A DNA stretch of 64,000 bases from assembly GCF_029892105.1 (NCBI RefSeq), contig NZ_JARZAJ010000032.1, forward strand, positions 1-64,000, written 5' to 3'. Origin of the DNA: Kitasatospora sp. GP82. GTDB taxonomy: Bacteria; Actinomycetota; Actinomycetes; Streptomycetales; Streptomycetaceae. Position numbers and translations under genes: made by a program. The notes under the pieces were generated by a model. That model searched no databases, had not been told where the DNA came from, and saw nothing but the letters and a program-made list of their open reading frames with translations. This document shows positions 1 through 8,831 of this stretch, in pieces (the first letter of the stretch is position 1; each line of letters starts with the position of its first letter).

Positions 1-1898
1 GGGTGGGGGGTGCGGAGTCGGTCGAGGTGGGTGGCGAGGTCGTCGAGTCGGGGGTGTTCGAAGATGGCGCGTACGGGGGTGTCGATGCCGAGGCGTTGGG
101 AGATGGTGTCGGCGAGTTCGGCGGCGAGGAGGGAGTGGCCGCCGAGTTCGAAGAAGGAGTCGTCGGGGGTGATGGTGTCGGTGCCGAGGACGTCCTGCCA
201 CAGCTCGATCAGCACGGCCGTGGTGGCACTGCCCGCCGAGGACTTCCGGTCGGGGCCGGCGCCGTCGGCGCCGCTCGCGGTGAGGCGGACCCGGGGCGTT
301 CGGTCGCCGAGCCGCTCGCGCAGCAGGGCCAGCGCCTCGGCCGGCACCTCGGAGGCATCCGCGGCCGCGTCGAGGGTCAGCCGGGCCGCGAGGTCGGCGT
401 CGCCGCCGGTCGGCGTCACCACGGCACGCAGGACCGCCGGGTGGCTCCCGATCAGCCTGGCCACCTCACGGGCGTTCACCGTGCCTGCCGCTGTGCCGAC
501 CCGCTCGCCGAGCGTGCCCACCAGAGCGTGCGGGTCCTTCGCGACGGCGGTCAGCACCTCGGTGTAGTGCTCCGCCATCACCGTCAGCAGGGTGTGGCCG
601 ACCGCCCCGGTGGGGTCCTTCCACAGCACGTGGGTGCCGCCGCTGTCCTCCCGGACCATCACCGCGAGGGTGTAGTCGGCGCTGCTCTCCATGTCGAGCA
701 GGCTCAGCACGCACGAGGCCCCGTCCACAGCCCCGTCCGCGCGCAGTTCGAACCGTTGCACGTCGACGTCCTGGCGCAGCCCGGCATGCCAGTACTGGAA
801 GACCGTCTGGTGGCTGCGCGCGTGCGCCTGCCATCCGGTGAGGCCGACCTCGCGCAGGATCGCCGGCAGCGGCAGGTCGCCGTGGGTCATCGCGGCCCGG
901 ACCTCACCCCGCAGGGTACGGATCAGATCGGCGTAGCTGTCCGTCCCCCTGACCTGCCGACGGATCGGCAGGGCGTTGACGAAGTAGCCGACCTTGTCGC
1001 GGAGTTCCTCCTCGGAGCGGCCGTGGAACGGGATCGAGGCCAGCAGGTCGTCCTCGCCCGCGAAGCGCCGCAGCAGCGCGAAGTACGCGCCGAGGAGCAC
1101 GGTGAAGTACGACACGCCGAGCTCCTCGGCCCGCTCCCGCAGGCGCGGCACCAGCGCGGCGGGCACCTCGGTGCTGAGCACCGTGTAGCCGGGCTCGTCC
1201 ACCGTGGCGGGCAGCTCGAAGCCCGTGCCGCTGCCGAGCGCGGCGCGCCAGTGGGCACGCTGGGCGTCCCCGGCGGGAGTGTCGGCCAGCTCGCGCGAAC
1301 GCCGGGCGAAGGCGGTCAGCGGCCCGATGTGGTCGGCCGGGGCCAGGGGCCGCCCGGCGTAGGCCTGGCGCAGCGCGTCCAGCACCAGCAGGATCGAGGC
1401 GCCGTCATGGACGAGATGGTGCACCGCGATCAGCAGTACGCTGCCCTCACTGCCGTGCAGCACGTCGACCCGGGCCAGCGGTCCCGAGGTCAGGTCGAAC
1501 GGCCGTTGCCAGGTACGCCGGACCGCCTCCTCCATGCTGCCCGTCACGGTGTGCTCGGCCACCGGGATCGGCGGCGCGTCGGCCCAGCCGAGCCGCAGGC
1601 CCGCTGGCCCGTCCAGCACCCGGGCGCGCAGCTGCGGGTAGGCCGTGCCGAGCGCGGCGACGGCCTGCCGCAGCCGCTGCGGGTCGAGCGTGCCCTCGAT
1701 CCGGAACGGGGTCGGAATGATGTGCGTCCACTGCCGGGGGTCGAGCCGCCAGGAGATCCACATGGCCTCCTGGCCGACCGAGAGCGGGAGTTCGCACACG
1801 GTCGCGGCGCCCGTCCCCGCAGGGACACCGGGGCCGGCCGCCTCGGTGCGCGGGCCGGGCGTCCCGTGGGTGTCGGTCATCGTCGGTTCCTCACTCAT
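1..1898 (-). CDS. NRPS condensation-carrier protein (C-T), cut by the window start
   Basis: Read on the minus strand from ATG at 1898, this frame stays open to the first base of the window, so the C-terminus is missing. A condensation domain occupies roughly residues 15-450, with the catalytic HHLVHDG motif (HHxxxDG) near residue 157. A peptidyl carrier protein follows, with FFELGGHSLLA and the phosphopantetheine serine near residue 589. Residues about 470-540 (ending RERLGDRTPRVRLT) resemble a decayed C-terminal subdomain of an adenylation domain, but no A3-A8 motifs are present. The carrier is therefore probably loaded in trans by the stand-alone adenylation enzyme at 3737-5401. The start overlaps the upstream acyl-CoA dehydrogenase stop (ATGA), which indicates translational coupling. 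The family is clear; the substrate is not. Confidence 0.88.
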   Translation of the reverse strand, partial: MSEEPTMTDTHGTPGPRTEAAGPGVPAGTGAATVCELPLSVGQEAMWISWRLDPRQWTHIIPTPFRIEGTLDPQRLRQAVAALGTAYPQLRARVLDGPAGLRLGWADAPPIPVAEHTVTGSMEEAVRRTWQRPFDLTSGPLARVDVLHGSEGSVLLIAVHHLVHDGASILLVLDALRQAYAGRPLAPADHIGPLTAFARRSRELADTPAGDAQRAHWRAALGSGTGFELPATVDEPGYTVLSTEVPAALVPRLRERAEELGVSYFTVLLGAYFALLRRFAGEDDLLASIPFHGRSEEELRDKVGYFVNALPIRRQVRGTDSYADLIRTLRGEVRAAMTHGDLPLPAILREVGLTGWQAHARSHQTVFQYWHAGLRQDVDVQRFELRADGAVDGASCVLSLLDMESSADYTLAVMVREDSGGTHVLWKDPTGAVGHTLLTVMAEHYTEVLTAVAKDPHALVGTLGERVGTAAGTVNAREVARLIGSHPAVLRAVVTPTGGDADLAARLTLDAAADASEVPAEALALLRERLGDRTPRVRLTASGADGAGPDRKSSAGSATTAVLIELWQDVLGTDTITPDDSFFELGGHSLLAAELADTISQRLGIDTPVRAIFEHPRLDDLATHLDRLRTPH

Positions 1899-3694
1899 CG
1901 GCCGGCTCCGGAGGAGTCGGCGGTGGTCACGTGGTGGAGCGCAGGGGCAGGCTCCGCAGCCGTCGGCACGACGGTGCCCAGCCGTGCGACGGCGGCCCCG
2001 GCGGATTCGGGGCCCTCCTCCTGGGCGCGCTGGTGGAGCAGCGAGGCAAGGCGGGCCCTGGCCGTGGTGCAGTAGACGTCGGCCAGGTCCTGCACCTCCT
2101 GCTGACCGGCGGTGGTCGCGCTCGCGGCCCGCGCCAGGGTGAGCGACATCGTCAGCAGTTCGGTCGCGGTGCGGTTGAGCAGGATCAACAGGCGCTGCCT
2201 GGATGCGAGTTCGGCGCGCTGCGGGTGGCGGCGGGTCAGTTCGAGGCAGTCGTGACCGAAGCGGTGGACCTGCTCCCGTACGAAGCTCAGGTGCTCCAGG
2301 TTGCGGGCCGAGAGCGCGTGGTCGTCGCCGAAGTCGGCCGGCGGGGCCTGCTCCGCCGCCAGCTCGGCCGCGTGGTCGGGCTCGGGGTAGTAGTAGGACA
2401 GCAGGGTCCGGCCCGCGCTCCAGTTGTCCAGCAGGAAGTCCACACCGCCGGTGATCCGCAGGCCGCGCACGTCCCGGAAGGCGCGCTCCACGGCGAGCGG
2501 GGGCACCTGGCGCCGCTGCTTGCTCTGCGCGCTCTCGTAGCCCTCGCCACCCAGCATCGACAGGGTCCGTTCGGCGATCCGCCAGCCGAGCACCGAGCAG
2601 ATGTTCTTCGACGCGTTCTGCTCGAACTTGAGGTTGACGGCCGTGCCGTGGTCCTCGCCGAGCAGGCTCCAGCGGGCCGTGCTCTCCAGCGCGAAGGTCT
2701 CGGCCTGTGTCTCGGCCAGCCGGCGCTGGATCTCCTCGTACTCCCCGAGCCCCCGGCCGTCCACCGAACGGCGCGCCACGAAGTCCCGCGCCCAGGACAG
2801 GCAGAGCTTCGCGGTGGCCAGCGAGGGCGCGGCGATGATGTACAGCCGGCCTCGGACCACCAGCAGTGAGACCGCGGGGGTGAGCCGCGAGGTGTGCTCC
2901 GGGTCCGGCTCGGCGAGCGCCAGCTCCGCCGGGACCCGGACGTTCTCCAGGTCGAGCCCTCCGAACGGCAGCCCGCGCATCCCCATCAGCTCCTGCGAAC
3001 CGCTGCGCCGCACCCCAGGGGTGTCGGCGTCGACGAAGAAGAGCCGGTTGCGCTCGCTGCCGTCCGGTGCCCGCACCGAGGCGGTGACGCTGAACAGGCC
3101 CCCGCTCGGCGCGTTGACGACCTGGATCTTCCGCCCGTTGAGCAGGTAGGCGGCGCCGTCCTCCACCGGGACGGCCGTCGTGGTGCGCCCCTGGTTGGCG
3201 GCGCCCGAGGGCTCCGTGTCGGCGCTGCCGGACAGGCCCCCCGCCAGCACATGGCTCCTGACCCGGTCGGCCAGCGGACCGGGAGGCAGCACGGGGAGGA
3301 AGGCACCGGCGCCCAGGGCGTTCTCGATGCCCAGCAGCACCGCGACCGGCAGGCACCAGGAAGCGGCCTCCTCGATCACCCGGAAGGTGTTGAACGAGGA
3401 GAGGCCGTGGCCGCCGACCTCGGAGCCGGCCTGCAGCCTGAGGTAGCCGTGGCTGCCCAGATCGTCCAGGAACCCGTCCGGCAGGCTGCCCTGGACGTCG
3501 ACCTCGGTGGGGTCGATCCGCTCGCGCAGAAAGGCGCCGACGGCAGCCACCGCCGCGTCGCCGCGCTCGCGGTCCTCGGGCCGCTGCTCGGGGAAGGGGT
3601 GGATCAGGTCCCAGCGGAACCGGCCCTGGTACAGCTCCTCCAGGAAGCTGGGCCGGTCCGGATCACTGGCGAGGTTGCGGGTGCGTGGAGCCAT
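1895..3694 (-). CDS. Acyl-CoA dehydrogenase-like flavoprotein, about 599 aa
   Basis: The protein has the acyl-CoA dehydrogenase fold. A middle beta domain carries LLNGRKIQVVNAPSGG and MGMRGLPFGGLDLENVRVP. The C-terminal helical part contains LSMLGGEGYE and AVERAFRDVRGLRITGG. At about 600 residues it is longer than the usual 380-400, with an extra C-terminal helical region. Where many family members have the catalytic glutamate in an EGT motif, this one reads ITGG, so the base may lie elsewhere, as in isovaleryl-CoA dehydrogenase, or the chemistry may differ. In an NRPS operon such enzymes typically desaturate a carrier-bound aminoacyl or acyl group. ATG 3694 is preferred over GTG 3697 because GAAGGA lies 5 nt upstream. 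It is 42 nt downstream of the adenylation gene. Confidence 0.85.
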   Translation of the reverse strand: MAPRTRNLASDPDRPSFLEELYQGRFRWDLIHPFPEQRPEDRERGDAAVAAVGAFLRERIDPTEVDVQGSLPDGFLDDLGSHGYLRLQAGSEVGGHGLSSFNTFRVIEEAASWCLPVAVLLGIENALGAGAFLPVLPPGPLADRVRSHVLAGGLSGSADTEPSGAANQGRTTTAVPVEDGAAYLLNGRKIQVVNAPSGGLFSVTASVRAPDGSERNRLFFVDADTPGVRRSGSQELMGMRGLPFGGLDLENVRVPAELALAEPDPEHTSRLTPAVSLLVVRGRLYIIAAPSLATAKLCLSWARDFVARRSVDGRGLGEYEEIQRRLAETQAETFALESTARWSLLGEDHGTAVNLKFEQNASKNICSVLGWRIAERTLSMLGGEGYESAQSKQRRQVPPLAVERAFRDVRGLRITGGVDFLLDNWSAGRTLLSYYYPEPDHAAELAAEQAPPADFGDDHALSARNLEHLSFVREQVHRFGHDCLELTRRHPQRAELASRQRLLILLNRTATELLTMSLTLARAASATTAGQQEVQDLADVYCTTARARLASLLHQRAQEEGPESAGAAVARLGTVVPTAAEPAPALHHVTTADSSGAGR

Positions 3695-3736
3695 CACAGT
3701 CCTTCGGGGTACCGGAACAGGTTTTCTGACGAAGTG

Positions 3737-5401
3737 TCAGCCGACGGGCGACGGCTGGGGTGCCTGCCCCTGCCAGGCGGAGAGCGCCTTGCGGTCGGTC
3801 TTGCCGGACGGGTTGACCGGCAGCTCGGCCAGGTGCACGAACCGCCCGGGGAGCATGTGCGCGGGCAGCGACCGGCGCGCGTGCACGGTCAGGCGCTCCG
3901 CGAGCTCCTGCCGCTCCCCGTCCGTCGGCGGCGCGGTGTCGGGTGTCGTGTAGAACGCGGTGAGCATCGGCTCGCCGATCCGGCTGACCGTCCTGACCAC
4001 CACCAGTTCCCGGACACCCGGGGCGTCCTGGAGCCTGGCCTCGACCTCGCCGAGCTCGATCCGGAAACCGTTGATCTTCACCTGGTCGTCGGCCCGTCCG
4101 GCGTAGCAGAACATGCCGTCCGGCAGCAGCCTGGCCAGGTCGCCGCTGCGGTAGTGGCGCCGGGTGCCGCCACCGGGAACGGGCAGCAGCGGGAAACGCT
4201 CCGCGGTCAGCTCGGGCCGGTGCAGGTATCCCAGCGCGACACCGGAGCCGGCCACCAGGATCTCGCCGGTCTCGCCGGGGCGGACGGGCGCGCCGTCCTC
4301 GCCGACCACCAGCATCTCCCAGCCGTCCAGCGCCTCGCCGATGTCCAGCGCGAACGCGGAGCCCTCGGGGGCGTCCGCCGCCCGGTCCAACTCCTCTTCG
4401 GTGAAGAGCCGGTAGGTGACGAAAACGGTGGCCTCGGTGATGCCGTAGGTGTTGACGAACCGGGTCCGGCGTCCTGCCTCCGCCCGCCACGCCCGCACGT
4501 CCCGGATGTCGACCGACTCACCGCCGAAGATCACATACCGCAGCGTCGACGGCACCACGCCGGTGCGCCGGGCCGCCCGCGTCAGGTGGCGGAAGACCGA
4601 AGGCACCACGTTGAAGACCGTCACGCCCTCGTGCACCAGCAGCTTCAACGTCGCCTGCGGCGAGGCCGCCGTCCGGTGCGGCACCACGACCAGCGTGCCG
4701 CCGCTCAGCAGCGCGCCCCAGATCTCCCAGACCGAGAAGTCGAAGGAGTACGAGTGGAAGAGGGTCCAGACGTCGTCGTGGCGCAGCTCGTAGCGGCGGG
4801 CGCAGGCCCGGACCAGGGCCACCACGTTGCGGTGCGGCACCTGGACGCCCTTGGGGCGGCCGGTGGAACCCGAGGTGTAGATGACGTACGCGGGTGCGTC
4901 GGCCGTCACGGAGACCGGGGGAGCGGGCACCGGGGCACCGGGCTGGGTGAGTTCGTCCAGCCGCAGTACCGGAAGCTCCGCGAGCTCGGCAGGCACCGGC
5001 TGGTCGGAGACGATCAGGCCGAGCCGGGCGTCCTGGGCGGTGAACAGCAGACGCTCGACCGGGTAGCCGGGATCGAGCGGCACGTAGGTGTGCCCGCTCT
5101 TGAGCACCGCGAGCATCGCAACGACCACGTCGGCCCCGCGCTCCAGGTGCAGCCCGACCAGTGCCCCGGGCTGCGGGCAGCGGCCGTGCAGCTCGGCCGC
5201 CAACCAGTCCGAGCGCACAGCGAGTTGGGCATAGGTGAGCGAGCCGAGGGCGTCCCGCACCGCGACCTGGTCGGGGAATCGGGCGGCACGCTCGTCGAAC
5301 AGCTCGTGCAGGAGCGGGTTTTCGGGGGAGAGCTCGTCGGGCAGTGGCGCGCCGACGGCCGCCGGGTCGGCGGGGGAGTCGATGCGGACGACGTCGGTCA
5401 T
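3737..5401 (-). CDS. Stand-alone NRPS adenylation enzyme
   Basis: This is a full adenylation domain of about 554 aa with the core motifs in order: A3 YTSGSTGRPKGV, A5 NTYGITEAT, A7 YRSGDLARLLPDG, A8 DDQVKINGFRIELGEVEA and A10 NPSGKTDRKAL. It lacks condensation and carrier domains, so it should activate an amino acid and pass it to a separate carrier, probably the C-T protein downstream. Reading the binding pocket by eye gives DFWNIGTVFK. This is close to the threonine code DFWNIGMVHK but differs at two positions, so the substrate is uncertain. ATG 5401 has GAAGG upstream. An in-frame GTG at 5482 overlaps the stop of the amide synthetase gene (GTGA) and is a credible alternative that adds 27 residues. 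Confidence 0.9.
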   Translation of the reverse strand: MTDVVRIDSPADPAAVGAPLPDELSPENPLLHELFDERAARFPDQVAVRDALGSLTYAQLAVRSDWLAAELHGRCPQPGALVGLHLERGADVVVAMLAVLKSGHTYVPLDPGYPVERLLFTAQDARLGLIVSDQPVPAELAELPVLRLDELTQPGAPVPAPPVSVTADAPAYVIYTSGSTGRPKGVQVPHRNVVALVRACARRYELRHDDVWTLFHSYSFDFSVWEIWGALLSGGTLVVVPHRTAASPQATLKLLVHEGVTVFNVVPSVFRHLTRAARRTGVVPSTLRYVIFGGESVDIRDVRAWRAEAGRRTRFVNTYGITEATVFVTYRLFTEEELDRAADAPEGSAFALDIGEALDGWEMLVVGEDGAPVRPGETGEILVAGSGVALGYLHRPELTAERFPLLPVPGGGTRRHYRSGDLARLLPDGMFCYAGRADDQVKINGFRIELGEVEARLQDAPGVRELVVVRTVSRIGEPMLTAFYTTPDTAPPTDGERQELAERLTVHARRSLPAHMLPGRFVHLAELPVNPSGKTDRKALSAWQGQAPQPSPVG

Positions 5402-5478
5402 GGGCAGGGCCTTCGCTGAGGTCGGGGTCTTCTCGGTGGTCCGCGCCGCGTTGGCGGGCCGCTGCGCGGGAACGGTGC

Positions 5479-7293
5479 TCACAGCGCCAGCCTGATCCGG
5501 CGGCTGCGCAGCCAGCCGTCCAGCTGGAGCACCATCTCGGTGTCGGCCCGTCCCAGCCAGCCGCCGCGGTCCAGCAGCCTGGGATCGTCCACCACCTTCC
5601 AGGCGGACGGCAGGTCCAGCAGCGGCAGCACCGGTGCGCCCGGGTCCTCCAGCACCTGGCGCAGCCGGGTGGCCAGCGACTGCTTGTACCCGGCGTGGTA
5701 GGTGATCGGGAACGGCACCTTGGGCCGCTCCAGCACCGAGGTGGGCAGCAGATCCTTGGAGATCGCCCGCAGCAGGCTCTTGTCCCGGCCGTCGAAGGAC
5801 TTCATCCGCCAGGGGACGTTGTAGAGGTACCCGAACAGCCGGTGGTCGGAGAACGGGAAGCGGACCTGGAGCCCGGCGGCGGCGCCCAGGCGCTCCGAGT
5901 GGTTGACCGCCTGCTCGTACAGCCTGGTCATGTGCAGCCAGTCGATCTCGCGGGCGCGCCGGTCGTCGTCGGCCGCACCGGCCAGGTGCGGTACCTCGTC
6001 CCTGGCCTCCTGATAGCGGGCCGCGCAGAAGGAGGTGTAGTCCATCTCGCGCAGCAGCTCGTCGTCGAAGAGCCCGTTGCCGATGCCGTGCGTCATCCCG
6101 AAGGTGCGGGCCCGTTCGATCCACGGGAAGGTCCGGTGCTCGGAGGAGGCCCGCTCCTGCCCGCTGATCAGGCCGCCGAACACCGCGTCGGCGGCCTCCC
6201 CGCTGAGCGCCACCGGCGTGTGCTCGGCGACCTGACGGTAGAACAGGTAGGGGGTGAGGTTCTTGTCGCCGAACGGTGAGGGGAAGTCCTTGGCGGCCAG
6301 GACCGCCTCCAGAGCCAGTGGATCGGTCAACTCGCCCGGCTCGACCAGGACTTCGCGGTGGTCGCAGCCCAGTCGCTCCACCACGGCCTGGGCGAACGGC
6401 CGGTCGGGCACCGCGGCGGCGCTGTCGCCGAAGGAGACCGTGAAGGTGTGCGGAGCGCCGCCCGCGACCTCGGAGACCAGGCCGGTGAGGGCGCTGGAGT
6501 CCAGGCCCCCGGAGAGCAGGACCGTCGGCGTCCCGGCGCCCGCCTCCCTTGAGATCACGTCGTCGAGCAGGCCGCGTGCGGTCTCGATGGTCTGCGCCAG
6601 GTCCTGGGTGTGCGGCCGGGCCTCCAGCGACCAGTAGCGCTGCTCGACCACCCCGTCCTTGCCGAACCGCACCAGGTGCGCGGGCCTGACCTCGCGCAGA
6701 CCGCGCAGCACCGCGTGCCCGGGCCTGCGCACCTGGGCCAGCACCGAGCACAGGCCCTCGGCGTCCAGTTCGGTGCTCACCAGCGGGTGCGCGGCCAGGG
6801 CCGCCACCTCGGAGGCGAACAGCACCCCGTCGGGCAGCGGCAGATAGCTCAGCGGCTTGACCCCGAACCGGTCGCGGCAGAGCAGCAGTTCGGAACTTCT
6901 GACGTCCCAGACGGCGAACGCGAACAGTCCCTCCAGCTTCTCGGCGACCGCGCGGCCCCAGCGCAGATAGGCGCGCAGCACCACGTCCGCATCGGTGGCC
7001 AGCGGGCCCCGGCGGCCGTCCGAGGCCAGCTGCGAGCGGAGCTCTGGGGCGTTGTAGAGCACCCCGTCGAAGGTGATCACGGCGATCGGGCCGCCGTGCT
7101 CCTGGACGACGGCGGGCTGCGCGCCCACCGTGTCCAGGGCATCGGCGCGATGGCCGAGGACGGCGGAGCGGCTGGACCACAGCCCTTCGCCGTGGCGGCC
7201 GCGTGTGGCGAGCCGGGCCGTCATCACGGACGCGGCCAGACCCTCGCGGGTCAGGTCGCGGCCACGGTCGACCCAGCCGGCGATCCCGGACAT
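5479..7293 (-). CDS. Asparagine synthetase-like amide synthetase with degenerate glutaminase site
   Basis: The 604-residue protein has an N-terminal class II amidotransferase fold and a C-terminal ATP-pyrophosphatase domain with the intact P-loop LLSGGLDSSA. It begins MSGIAGW, whereas glutamine-dependent AsnB proteins begin MCGI: the catalytic Cys2 is serine (codon TCC). Other glutaminase residues are also altered: DGV at 76-78 replaces the usual NGE, and RGRHGEG replaces RGPDGEG. Ammonia release from glutamine is therefore unlikely. Known relatives that lost this cysteine include beta-lactam synthetase (Bls) and carbapenam synthetase (CarA), which adenylate a carboxylate and close an amide intramolecularly. 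Amide or lactam formation on the operon product is my inference. The start has GAGAGG 7 nt upstream. Confidence 0.88.
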   Translation of the reverse strand: MSGIAGWVDRGRDLTREGLAASVMTARLATRGRHGEGLWSSRSAVLGHRADALDTVGAQPAVVQEHGGPIAVITFDGVLYNAPELRSQLASDGRRGPLATDADVVLRAYLRWGRAVAEKLEGLFAFAVWDVRSSELLLCRDRFGVKPLSYLPLPDGVLFASEVAALAAHPLVSTELDAEGLCSVLAQVRRPGHAVLRGLREVRPAHLVRFGKDGVVEQRYWSLEARPHTQDLAQTIETARGLLDDVISREAGAGTPTVLLSGGLDSSALTGLVSEVAGGAPHTFTVSFGDSAAAVPDRPFAQAVVERLGCDHREVLVEPGELTDPLALEAVLAAKDFPSPFGDKNLTPYLFYRQVAEHTPVALSGEAADAVFGGLISGQERASSEHRTFPWIERARTFGMTHGIGNGLFDDELLREMDYTSFCAARYQEARDEVPHLAGAADDDRRAREIDWLHMTRLYEQAVNHSERLGAAAGLQVRFPFSDHRLFGYLYNVPWRMKSFDGRDKSLLRAISKDLLPTSVLERPKVPFPITYHAGYKQSLATRLRQVLEDPGAPVLPLLDLPSAWKVVDDPRLLDRGGWLGRADTEMVLQLDGWLRSRRIRLAL

Positions 7294-7357
7294 AGCAGTA
7301 CCTCTCGGAGGAAGGAAGGAGCGGAAGGCGGACGCCGGTGGGCGCGGACCGGCTCGG

Positions 7358-8626
7358 TCAGTCGACGAGCAGCGGCAGTTCGCGCACCCCGCGGACCGAA
7401 CCGGCCCGCCAGCGGAGCTGGTCGGCGGGCACCGCGAGTCGCAGCGTCGGGTGGCGGCGAAGCGCCGTGGCGAGGGTGATCTCGACCTCCAGCTGGGCCA
7501 GCCGGGCACCGATGCAGTAGTGCAGGCCGTAGCCGAAGCCGAGCTGCTTGGCGGTCGCCGTCCGGGTGACGTCGAAGCGGTCGGGCTCCGCCCAGCGGCG
7601 GGGATCGCGGTTGGCGGCGGCCACGCCGAGGATCACGTAGGAGCCCTGCGGGATCGTCACACCGCCGATCTCGACGTCTTCCAGCGCGTAGCGGTTCAGG
7701 CCCGGGTTGACCGGGCCCTCGAAGCGCAGCACCTCGTCGACGACGCCCGGCAGCAGCGCGGGATCGGAGCGCACCGCGGCCAGCTGATCGGGGTGCTGGA
7801 GCAGGGAGAGCACCGCACTGCTGATCAGCTGTGCCGAGGTCTCGTAGCCGCCGAACAGCAGCAGCCCCGCCATGCTGACCAGTTCGTCGTCGGTCAGGCC
7901 CTGGCCGCCGGTGGTGACCTTGGTCAGCTCGCTGAACAGGTCGGGGCCGGGTTCGGCGCGCCGCGCCGCGACGAGGGAGCGTACGTAGGTGTCGAAGGCG
8001 TCCAGGGCCTCGATCGTCCGGCGGGCGGCCTCGTCGTCCGGCACGAAGCCGCCGAGGACACTGGCCGCGGTGCGGAACAGGTCCGCGTCCGAGGACGGTA
8101 CGCCCAGCAGCTCGCAGATCACCGTGATCGGCAGCTGGTTGGAGACCGCCTCCACCAGGTCGAACTCCGTGCGCCCGTCGAGCGCGTCGAAGAGCTCGTC
8201 GGTGATCTCCTGGATACGTGGGCGCATGCCCTCGATCCGCTTGGCACTGAAGGCCCTGACCACCAGCTTGCGCAGCCGGTCGTGGTCCGGCGGGTCGAGG
8301 TTGGCCATCGCCCGGCCGAGCAGCCTGCTGGTGCGCAGCGCTACCTGCCAGCTCGGCGGCAGCGGCTCGGGCGGCAGCACCTTCTGCAGGCCGCGGGCCA
8401 GTTCGTTGCTGAGCCGGGGGTCGGCCAGCGCCGCCATCACCTCGTCGTAGCGGGTGATCAGCCAGCGCTCGGTGCCGTTCGGCAGCTGTACCCGGTGGAC
8501 GGGGCCTGCTTCGCGCAGTCGCTCCAGGTCGGGGAAGGGGTTCTGGGTGAAGTCGGCGTCGAGTTGGTGGACGGTGTCGGCTGCGCCCGCGAGGTACGGG
8601 CAGCTCGCCTGATCGGTCTCTGACAC
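7358..8626 (-). CDS. Cytochrome P450
   Basis: This is a 422-residue soluble bacterial P450. It has the heme-thiolate loop LGFGYGLHYCIGARLAQLE (FGxGxHxCxG), the K-helix ExxR as EVLR, and an I-helix LLFGGYETSAQ in which the usual AGxxT is GGYETS. The length and sequence style fit the CYP107-like enzymes that oxidise secondary metabolites. It lies between the PKS and the amide synthetase with gaps of about 205 and 64 nt, so it probably hydroxylates or desaturates an intermediate of this pathway. The GTG start has an AGAGGA ribosome binding site. No ferredoxin or reductase gene is adjacent. Confidence 0.93.
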   Translation of the reverse strand: MSETDQASCPYLAGAADTVHQLDADFTQNPFPDLERLREAGPVHRVQLPNGTERWLITRYDEVMAALADPRLSNELARGLQKVLPPEPLPPSWQVALRTSRLLGRAMANLDPPDHDRLRKLVVRAFSAKRIEGMRPRIQEITDELFDALDGRTEFDLVEAVSNQLPITVICELLGVPSSDADLFRTAASVLGGFVPDDEAARRTIEALDAFDTYVRSLVAARRAEPGPDLFSELTKVTTGGQGLTDDELVSMAGLLLFGGYETSAQLISSAVLSLLQHPDQLAAVRSDPALLPGVVDEVLRFEGPVNPGLNRYALEDVEIGGVTIPQGSYVILGVAAANRDPRRWAEPDRFDVTRTATAKQLGFGYGLHYCIGARLAQLEVEITLATALRRHPTLRLAVPADQLRWRAGSVRGVRELPLLVD

Positions 8627-8831
8627 GGGGATCCTCTGTCTGCCGGACGGTTGGTCCGGGCATGGCTAGATCGGTCGGGTTCGTTCGGTCTCGTTCGGCT
8701 CTACGGGGGGCGCCGGCTCCGAAGGTGCGGCGCGGGAGGGGCTCGGCCCGGGCCGGGCACGCGGGCAGGGCTGCGCCCGGAGCCCGGCCGCCTCGGTGTG
8801 CGGTGGGAGCCGTCGTACGGTGGGGCGGAGC

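Noticed and set aside
3..2075. 690-residue plus-strand open frame at the left edge
   Set aside because: It is antisense to the condensation-carrier gene; its Gly/Arg/His/Gln-rich composition is typical of a high-GC shadow frame, and the minus strand carries clear NRPS motifs.
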